From the NCBI GenBank assembly GCA_027604005.1, contig JADGJT010000585.1, forward strand, positions 1-11,000: a DNA stretch of 11,000 nt. The letters run 5' to 3'. Shown piece after piece: positions 1 through 11,000 of the stretch. The notes under the pieces were generated by a model. The model had not been told where the DNA came from and did no database searches. It saw nothing but the letters and a program-made list of their open reading frames with translations. Each line of letters starts with the position of its first letter. The first letter of the stretch is position 1. The DNA is from Dinochytrium kinnereticum (lineage: Eukaryota > Chytridiomycota > Chytridiomycetes > Chytridiales > Chytridiaceae). Both the position numbers and the translations under genes were made by a program.

Positions 1-2365
1 TCTCTCTGTCCCCACCTTTTTAAAAAAAGCCCTCGCCGTCATTAACACGACTCCGTGGCCCATCTCTCGCTCCGTTGTCGAGGTCGATCTTTCGAAACTT
101 GAGCCTGGTGTTGAACTTTATGGCGGTAAAACTTGGCGTCAGCTTTCGGCTTCCAAGCGTGCCCTTGTGACGGGTGAGATGACCTCCTTTGGTTTTCTTC
201 TTCAATTGGTGAGTGCCGTGCTGACTTTGTGGGTGCAGTCGATGATTTGCCGCCCATGTCGGTGAGGACTTTTGGCGTTGGAAATGAGCCTGATGGGGAG
301 GGTGTTACCGGTGAGTGCTCTTTTTTTCCCCCCTTGCTTTGCTGTTCCTTGGTTCTTTTGCGGATGAGGGACATGCTCTTACGCTGTGCTTATCCCTTTA
401 TTTTTAAAAAATAGCGAGTGTTGAGACGGACGGGGGATTTTCGATTGAGAATGCGTTTGTGACTCTCAGATTGGATAAGCATGGACGGGTGACGTCGCTT
501 TATGATAAAGGAGCTAGGTGGGTGATGTTTTTTGTTGGTTTTTTTTTTTTTTTTTTTGCTTCTTTGGGTTTTTGATTCAGATTACTAAGATTTGATAAAC
601 GCCCTTTCCATACCTTCTCCCCCCCTCCCTTCACAAACCACAAACCACAAACAAACAAATAGACGCGAAACTATTGCCCCAAATCAACTCGCCAATGTCT
701 TCAAACTCTTTGAAGACGTTCCTCTGTATTGGGACGCCTGGGACGTGAGTTCAATGCTTTCTTTCTATTTTTAAAATATATTTTTTTTTATTTATTAAAA
801 AAAAAAAAAAAAAAAAAAAAAACCAAACTAGGTTGAAGTCTATCACCTTGAAAAAGGGTGGGACGCCGGAGTTGGTGAAGCTGTGTTGGAGGAGAACGGA
901 CCGGTGAGAGTTGTTGTGAAGGTTCGACATCCTCTCACTGAGAGGAGTTGGTTGGAGCAGAGGATTTGTGTGTCTGATGCTGATGGGGTTGTTGTGTTTG
1001 ATACTAAGGTGGAGTGGGATGAGAATCGGGTTTTGCTGGTGAGTGCTTTTTCGGGTTGTTGTTGTTGTTGTTTTTGCGTTTGTTGAGTTGTGGGGTTGTG
1101 GTTTGTTTTATTTTTGTTTTTGGTGGTTGTGGTTGTATGGGAGGGTGTGCGAATGGATGTGTAGCGGCTTTTTTTTAAATCCGTCATATGCTCGTGATAT
1201 TGGAGTTGTGAAGACCAGTACTAACTGGTTTTGCTTTTTGCTGTTGTCTTTGTTTGCCTTGTTGGTTAAGTAGAAGGTGGAATTCCCAGTCGACATTTAC
1301 TCAGACGTTGCGACGTACGAGACTCAGTTTGGCGTTGTTCAGAGGCCTACACATTACAACACTTCCTGGTAGGTTCGATCTATTTTTTTGTCGTCTACAA
1401 AGTAATATGGTTGTCTAATTACCCCCACTTCCCATATCCGCGTAGGGATCTTGCCAAATTTGAAGTCTGCGCTCACAAGTTTGCTGACCTATCTGAGTAC
1501 GGGTTTGGGGTTGCTTTGATGAATGATTGGTAAGTCTAAATCTATTTATCTTTTTCTCGCGGTTATGGAGAACGATTTTGGTTCTGATGTAAAAACGTTT
1601 GCTTTGGCTTTCATCTTTATTCTTCACAGCAAGTACGGCCACTCTATCAAAGACAATGTCATGAGGATGTCATTGCTCAAATCGCCAAAGGTACTGAACA
1701 AATATCTTTAAGAGAGTGACTAACCGTCTCTCGTTTCGGAAAAAAAAACAAACAATCAACAAAATAACAAGGCGCCCGACGCAAACACAGATATCGGAAC
1801 CCATGTGTTTCGATACGCTCTCTACCCCCACCGTGGGTCTTTTGACACGAGCGATGTGGTTCAGCGCGCCTACCAGTTCAACCAGCCACCGATTGTGAGG
1901 TAAAAGCAGAAACAGAAAATCGTCGTCCTTCTCCTCCAACCAACCAACCTTTCCCCCCCCTAATTCTAGACCAACGGTCATCGACCGCCACGACTCAAAC
2001 CGATTGAACACTGGCGCCTACTTTGAGGTTGACAAGCCAAACTTTGTGATTGACACCGTAAAGAGAGCGGAGGACACCCGTGATGGGTTGAAGGATGGGA
2101 AGGATGTTGTGGTGAGGTTTTATGAGGCTTGTGGGGGTAGAGGCGTGACGACGTTTACTAGGTGAGTCTTAAAAGAAGATCGTTTTCAGTGTTTGAAGTG
2201 TAATGTAACCCTTGTCATTTCAGCCGGTTTAAGATCAAGGAGGCGAACATTTGTAACATTATGGAGGACGTTGGGGAGAAGGTGGAGGTTTATGGGGGAG
2301 GGTATGCTGTCAAGTTGGAGTTTACGCCTTTCAAGATTTTGAGTTTGAGGTTGATTTTAGAGTGA
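1..2365 (+). CDS. class II alpha-mannosidase, C-terminal part (GH38, MAN2C1/Ams1-like), 5' partial
   Basis: GH38 enzymes remove alpha-linked mannose from free oligosaccharides; this subtype (yeast Ams1, animal MAN2C1) acts in the cytosol or vacuole. About 436 residues are visible, roughly the last 40% of a typical 1,000-residue member. The catalytic N-terminal domain lies off the left edge. I read the exons as ~29-173, 239-310, 415-517, 663-744, 832-1038, 1274-1368, 1446-1529, 1630-1690, 1772-1899, 1970-2161 and 2224-2365, with phases agreeing at every junction. The AAAG at 26-29 may be the first acceptor. Family landmarks are [20 protein letters not shown] then AWD (663-744), [11 protein letters not shown] (832 onward), [43 protein letters not shown] across the 1368/1446 junction, KYGHS, and [12 protein letters not shown]. 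No signal peptide can be judged because the N-terminus is missing. The family call is firm; Ams1 versus MAN2C1 orthology is not resolved. Confidence 0.93.
539..557. repeat. poly-T tract (19 nt) within mannosidase intron 3
   Basis: A homopolymer in the intron at 518-662. It lies upstream of a good branch-site match (TACTAAG, about 583-589) and may act as a pyrimidine tract, though it is an odd distance from the acceptor used at 661-662. Confidence 0.8.
797..822. repeat. poly-A tract (26 nt) within mannosidase intron 4
   Basis: An uninterrupted A run in the intron at 745-831, directly after a T-rich stretch (about 782-796). Its exact length may be uncertain because homopolymers this long are prone to sequencing and replication slippage. 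Confidence 0.8.
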
Positions 2366-2918
2366 GGGGTTGGATCAGGAGATTCTGATGTTCCTGTTTC
2401 CCCCCCCCCTTCCCCTCTGCCTTACCCGCTGTTATGATGTTGTTATACATGTGATAGGCTGTATTTTGATAAGACTGAATGAGTAACTTGTAATAAAACG
2501 AAGAGTTTGAATGTTTTCGATATGGGATGTGGACTTTGATTTGAGTAAGATAAGACGACATTTTACTAAATTCACAATAGAGAGCCTGGCAATGGCTACA
2601 ACAATAAAAGAGGGAGAACAAAAGCAAAAGACAGGTAAGATTGTGTCTTTGAGAGAGAGTAGTGAACAAGACAAGTCCAATAGTCTTCACTTAGTATCAT
2701 CAACAGCAAAGAACATATGAAAGATGAAAATTCGGGATACAAAACAAGCTTCAGAACAGGAAGGCAAAAAAAAAAAGAGAGAGAAAGTTGGTACACTCCA
2801 TTTCCCAACACTCAACCCAGGGATATAGCCCGTACGTACCCAAAATTAAAAAAAAGGGAACAGAGAAACGGAATTCCATCCACACACACAAAAAGAGAAA
2901 AACAAAAACAAAAAAAAA
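2366..2918. other. convergent intergenic spacer (3' UTRs of mannosidase and kinase genes)
   Basis: The two flanking genes end toward each other here. The stretch is A/T-rich with a C-run after the mannosidase stop (about 2400-2410) and purine-rich segments near 2767-2785 and 2880-2917. Open frames in it are short, lack family motifs and have composition unlike the neighbours. I see no gene, only probable 3' UTR sequence. Confidence 0.7.
2492..2497 (+). terminator. candidate polyadenylation signal AATAAA of the mannosidase gene
   Basis: AATAAA lies 127 nt after the mannosidase stop codon, a reasonable distance for a fungal 3' UTR. A second AATAAA occurs at 2603-2608. The hexamer is weakly informative in A/T-rich DNA, so this is only a candidate. 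Confidence 0.4.
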
Positions 2919-7193
<4,275 letters not shown>

Positions 7194-7799
7194 GGTGGTA
7201 ACGATGCTCCGCGCTCAGATCCCTTCACTCAAAATGATCGCAGTCGCCCGTAATGCGGTGAATCTCCAATCAAAGCACGGGGAACAGTGAGAGTCTCCCG
7301 GCCTTCTTCCTTTGCTTCCCTCTCTTTAGCAGAAGGGGTGTCCCGGTATACTCACGGGTGGTCTGTATGTGCTGTTCTCCCTTAATGAATGCCCGTCAGC
7401 GCTCCGGCGGTGGTGGTTTGTGGCCGTGGTCTCCTCGGATCCCAACCTTCTCACGGCAAAGGGCAAAAAGAAGCCTCAATTGAATGGAAAATTCCAATTC
7501 CAACAATTTCCCTTTGTGCGGTTTGGGTTGCGTTTGTGCCCGGTGCATGCAACGCATCGCATTGCGGCTGGATGGATGGCTGGCTGGCTGGCTGTGGATG
7601 CGGTTGATGCTGTTGCTGCCCTCCTCTCTTTCAGTAATGCGTCTCTCTTCACAGCAGCGCTTGAATGCATGCATGCCAAGGAAAGGGGTCGCAAGGGCAC
7701 ATTGCAGCGACCAATTCATTCCTCCTTCAGTCATCATCAGCTGCTTGAGTGCACGCTCAGTGACCGTTGCCTCCCCGTTGCCTGGAATGCCCGTCGTCA
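7194..7799. promoter_or_regulatory. divergent intergenic region, likely promoters of the kinase and START-domain genes
   Basis: The kinase gene starts at 7193 reading left and the START-domain gene starts at about 7800 reading right, so this 600-nt gap must hold both 5' UTRs and promoters. I see no clear TATA box. It contains a tetranucleotide repeat and several short open frames without family motifs. The right part could also be 5' UTR or an unrecognised upstream exon of the START-domain gene. Confidence 0.5.
7567..7594. repeat. GGAT/GGCT tetranucleotide microsatellite
   Basis: GGCTGGATGGATGGCT followed by three more GGCT units. It sits in the divergent spacer, about 200 nt before the first in-frame ATG of the START-domain gene. 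Confidence 0.8.
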
Positions 7800-9867
7800 A
7801 TGCTTGAATTGACGCATCGCTCAGCCAGCACCAGCGGTGTGCAGCTGTTCAAACTCAATCGGAAAGGTGTGACACACACCCAACAAGACCTGACAAGTCA
7901 AATGTGGATGCTGGCCTCCTCACAGGTGTCGCTGTCGCTGACCATCCAGTGGACGCTGATGCAGTGGGCCGCTGCATCGGCACTGTCGGCAAGGCTCGAC
8001 CTTATTGATCTGGCGGTGCTGCTCCTGATCACCTTCACCGCGCAGACTGCTGCTGCATGGGTGCACGCTGTGTGCAAGTCCAAGATGCCAAGCCACCCAA
8101 AGACGGAACAACCGCGTTTGCCATCACAAAGACTTTCAGCATCAAAGGATGCATCCACCTCACCTGTGGAAATGGGGGATTCTGGGGATTCTTTGGAACG
8201 ATCTCACGCGGCGGAAAGAACTGAAAGAGGAACGCAGACCGATCCTCCATTTCCGGGATCTGGAGGAACTCCACACGTTTATTCGGATCTTATTCATGAA
8301 GAAAAGGACTATAATGCACCATCGGCTCTTTTTAGCAGCAGCTCAGCCAAAGATGATGTTAAGAATCTTAGGTACATATATGTCATTTCCGTTGGCCAAC
8401 TGTTGGAATGTAACTCCAATTCAACGTAGAAGCACTCTCTCTCAGTTAGTAAAGATGATTCACGACACTGAGAATCCTTGGCTTCGCATTAATAGCACCG
8501 AAGTTTCTTCTGTTCGAGTGTTTCGGCACAATCCAGAAAAAGGCACCAGATTACGGATCAAAGTAAGGTTCACTGGCCGTTGTATATTGCTGAATTGATC
8601 TTTCGTTTTGCCATTAAAGGTAGAAGCGGAACTGGACATAGATTTGGAGACTTTGTCAAGGGCCATCGGGGAGTTCACGAATCATCCAACTTTAGAAACT
8701 CTGGTTTGTGACCTTTATTTCTTCCAATTCCGCTATTTCTTGTTTAGCTATCTAATGTATATATAAACAGTTCAAAAGAACAGAAATAGAAGAAAGAATA
8801 TCCCCAACGATGAAAATAACATGGAGCGAAACGCGAGGTTCGGAAATCATAACCGCTTTATGTCTAAAGACCTCCTTACAGCCCTTCGTCTTATTATACC
8901 CGCTCGTCAGATGCTAACGATATCCGTAACAGAGGTACTTTAGTCATTACTTAAACCTCGTAAATCCACTAAAGGTATTCTTTCTAGAGGACAGGCAATG
9001 GTGGCTATATTAAGCTTTCAAGATCCTGCGATCACGCCCTTAGCGAATACCTTGCGACGAAGCTAGGAAAGGATGGAAGTTCTGAACTGCAAATCGGGAT
9101 TATCTACATAGCTGCGGACGTCCTGGAAGCTATAAACGGTAAAGGCGGCGGTAAAGGGCAAACAAGGCTTCATAGGTATCTGGATATGGATCTTGGGGGA
9201 TGGATGCCGAATTATGTCATTGGTAGCTTTTCTGACTACTTCACTTTATCGCTGATCATATTGATTTCGCTTTATTTAGTCAACGCAGTCACGACTTCCT
9301 TGGTTTACCTTGAGCAGCTATGCAAAGCGATATCATCCCCAACAGTCAATATAGTTGACAGCGACCCAGAAGCCAATGGCTATTTATACCCAGACGATAT
9401 TAAAACAATCGCAAACACACAAACAAATGGAAGATGCCATTTTAACGCTATCTCAAACGGCGTTCTGTCAAATGGCCATCATGACAATGTCTTCGGGTCT
9501 TTCAACGGGAATCATACCAAAACACAGCATTCCACATCAAACGGCTATTCTCAAACCTCAAACCAGTCGACCTCAAATAGACACCACAGCAATGAGGACA
9601 AAACAGAGGGTAACGTCCGTCCCTACTTGAACGAAAGACTTATTAGACTAGAAGCCAATGGAGCAATGCAAATCCATACCGACAAGACGCATCTCAACAG
9701 AGCGCTTTCTTGGTTAGTAATTTTTGTAAGGGGTTTGATGCAAATATCAATATTTCAATAGGTCACCAGCCTTTCTGGCATTTTTAGCCGCAAGATATTT
9801 AGCATTGTGGCTTCAGAGTAATCCAGGCCAAAAACCTGCCAACCCTCGCATTGTTTTAAGACGGTGA
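7800..9867 (+). CDS. START-domain (StAR-related lipid transfer) membrane protein
   Basis: Proposed exons are 7800-8371, 8430-8562, 8620-8703, 8771-8837, 8882-8934, 8988-9712 and 9762-9867, giving about 579 residues. The first in-frame ATG is at 7800; the ATG at 7902 (545 residues) is an equally possible start. Residues about 43-63 and 66-91 are hydrophobic and may be two membrane helices. A polar linker follows. The START fold (about 200-388) is seen in NPWLRINSTEVSSVRVFRHN, RLRIKVEAELDID, the PARQMLTISV strand (the usual PRDFV position), GYIKLSRSCDH, and the closing RLHRYLDMDLGGWMPNYV, where family members read D-x-GGW-x-P. START domains bind sterols, phospholipids or ceramide in a hydrophobic cavity. 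A strong membrane segment (about 388-410) directly follows, then an Asn/Ser/His-rich linker and a hydrophobic C-terminus (545-565). The junction at 8838-8881 is inferred; without it the frame stops. Ligand is unknown. Confidence 0.77.
8838..8881 (+). other. inferred 44-nt intron with a weak donor in the START-domain gene
   Basis: The frame entering from 8771 hits a stop after LVRC, while the frame that continues the START fold (PARQMLTISV) is shifted. Removing 8838-8881 (donor GTTCGG, acceptor ACAG) joins WSETR to ALRLIIPARQ with spacing close to that of known START domains. Removing a 20-nt piece, 8862-8881 (GTCTAA to ACAG), also restores frame. A one-base assembly error is the third option. 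Confidence 0.5.
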
Positions 9868-10083
9868 GATATCGTTTTTTAGACAATGACATAAATCAAA
9901 AATAAAAAAAGAGACATAAGAAGTTAAATATTATTACTTGGCAAATTGCTACAAAATAAATGAATTATATAATAATGTCTATGAGGCCGTAAAAATGTAA
10001 CGAACCGACCCACTCCAACCCATCAGCACAAAACACCAACTTAAGCTATACAACACATCCAAAATCAAAAATGAAACCCGAAT
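9868..10083. other. short convergent spacer (3' ends of START-domain and Pellino-like genes)
   Basis: A/T-rich, 216 nt, no gene. AATAAA occurs at 9901-9906 and at 9955-9960, the first 34 nt and the second 88 nt after the START-gene stop; either could direct its polyadenylation. I found no clear AATAAA on the - strand for the other gene. Confidence 0.6.
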
Positions 10084-11000
10084 TCACTCATCGCTGGACC
10101 AAAACAACTTCCGCACCCCAGAAATCTCAACCGCACAGAACGGGCAAATATGGCACCATCCTCCCAACGCCCCCCTCATCCCGAGATTCTGATGATTCTC
10201 CGACAAAGAAGCTCCGCCCCCAGGTCCACCAACCAAGCCCCCCGGTCCACTCCTCAACCCCCTCCTAATCCCCGCATTCGGCTGCTGGCCTCCACCACCC
10301 GTCTCACTTCCCCTGCTGACAACAACGGGAGGCCCGCAAACTGGCTCATTATCCCAAACTCTCGGGTCTCTCCCGACCTTTGGCACGACAATGGTCGTCC
10401 CCCACTTTACAGCACCTTCGTCGTGGATCATGTGGCCGCAAGGATCAAAGCAATGAGTTGCACGGGCGGGGAGTAGGTACGGGTTTAAGCGGGCGATGAG
10501 GGGGACGAAGCGGGAAGGAGTGCGACAGACGAAACATGGGGCTCTTAGAGATGAGGTGGAGGTTTGAGTTTGGGGGCTTGACGGGGAGTTTAGCCGGGTG
10601 TTCAATGGAATATCCATGAACGATACGACGTGGCTGAGGAGAGAGCTTAGAAAACGAAAAACGAGTGATAATAGTTACATACCCGCATTGAATGAAAACC
10701 CACGGTCGTCTCGTGACCACGTCTTCGTCTCTTCTACCTCTAACACTTTCAATCAAGGAGCTGGCCGAGAAGAATCCTTCTCCTTGGCTAGATAATGTGC
10801 TAATACTGGTAGAAATGGAACCAAAAGGGCTAAAGCTAGGAAGTGGATCGCGGTCTTGGACCCGGACTGCCGTGTTATTCAGCCATCTCAACCTTGCGAC
10901 AAGTCTATCCCACGGTTTCAGGGACCTTCCGCGGATCGACTCGGCTACGTGGTCGGTTTGAATAGTATCGAGGGTTACAGGGCAAACAACCTTGAAAAAA
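10084..11000 (-). CDS. Pellino-like RING-type E3 ubiquitin ligase, C-terminal part (5' partial)
   Basis: Two exons are visible on the - strand: >11000-10683 and 10633-10084, joined by a 49-nt intron (10634-10682, donor GTATGT, branch-like TTCTAAG, acceptor TCAG). Animal Pellino proteins ubiquitinate IRAK kinases in Toll/IL-1 signalling; they combine an FHA-like domain with a cysteine-rich RING-like C-terminus. Landmarks in order are CPVTLDTI, then RRPWVFIQCG joined across the splice to HVVS, then CFVCRTPSRFVPL, ARATHCFDPCGHM with a following AVKWG, and CHICPFCAVEISGVRKLFW just before the stop at 10084-10086. These match the Pellino order CPVGLNTL, PWVYLNCGHV, CPxCRxxGxYVPL, PTHAFxPCGH, YW, CPFC and KLIF. 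The protein ends eight residues after KLFW, as in Pellino. Two long insertions are present (about 80 and 70 residues). The N-terminal FHA-like part would lie beyond the right edge. A fungal substrate is unknown. Confidence 0.82.

Noticed and set aside
797..822. poly-A tract as the end of a retroposed cDNA
   Set aside because: It lies inside an intron flanked by correctly phased mannosidase exons, with no target-site duplication or inserted coding sequence visible.
843..1187. 114-codon Thr/Asn/Gln-rich frame on the - strand
   Set aside because: It is antisense to mannosidase exon 5 and intron 5, and its polyGln is the reverse of intronic GTT repeats.
2331..2690. 119-codon frame on the - strand in the convergent spacer
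   Set aside because: It overlaps the mannosidase last exon antisense and has A/T-driven composition with no motif.
7369..7812. 147-codon + strand frame in the divergent spacer
   Set aside because: No domain or membrane pattern typical of a small gene, it overlaps other open frames of equal quality, and it contains the microsatellite.

Overview
The window is intron-rich eukaryotic nuclear DNA. It carries four protein genes: two run off the ends of the window and two look complete. Introns are short (about 49-235 nt), GT-AG, and often have a CTAAG or CTGAC-like branch site. This compactness, a cytosolic-type GH38 alpha-mannosidase and 3' ends separated by a few hundred bases all suit a fungus. 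Two of the other genes are better known from animals: a Ste20-type kinase with a CNH domain (MAP4K / germinal-centre-kinase-I layout) and a Pellino-like RING protein. I therefore infer an early-diverging fungus or another unicellular opisthokont. I cannot name the species.

Layout. (1) Positions 1-2365, + strand: 3' part of a class II alpha-mannosidase in eleven visible exons, with the catalytic N-terminal part off the left edge. (2) 2366-2918: convergent 3' spacer. (3) 2919-7193, - strand: a seven-exon kinase gene of about 1,254 residues, consisting of a kinase domain, a basic/acidic charged linker, a CNH domain and a Gln/Pro/Tyr-rich tail of about 430 residues. (4) 7194-7799: divergent spacer likely holding promoters for both neighbours, with a GGCT/GGAT microsatellite. 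(5) 7800-9867, + strand: a seven-exon START-domain membrane protein (about 579 residues). One splice junction, at 8838-8881, had to be inferred from the START fold. (6) 9868-10083: short AT-rich convergent spacer. (7) 10084 to the right edge, - strand: C-terminal exons of a Pellino-like protein, with its N-terminal part beyond 11000.

The genes alternate in orientation (convergent, divergent, convergent) and show no common pathway. The mannosidase belongs to free-glycan / vacuolar turnover, the kinase to Ste20-MAPK or cytoskeletal signalling, the START protein to lipid binding at a membrane, and the Pellino-like protein to ubiquitin ligation. I found no mobile element, CRISPR array, tRNA or rRNA. 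The best leads are the two animal-type signalling genes, the long prion-like tail on the kinase, the unusual membrane-START architecture, and the disordered insertions between putative zinc ligands of the Pellino-like protein.
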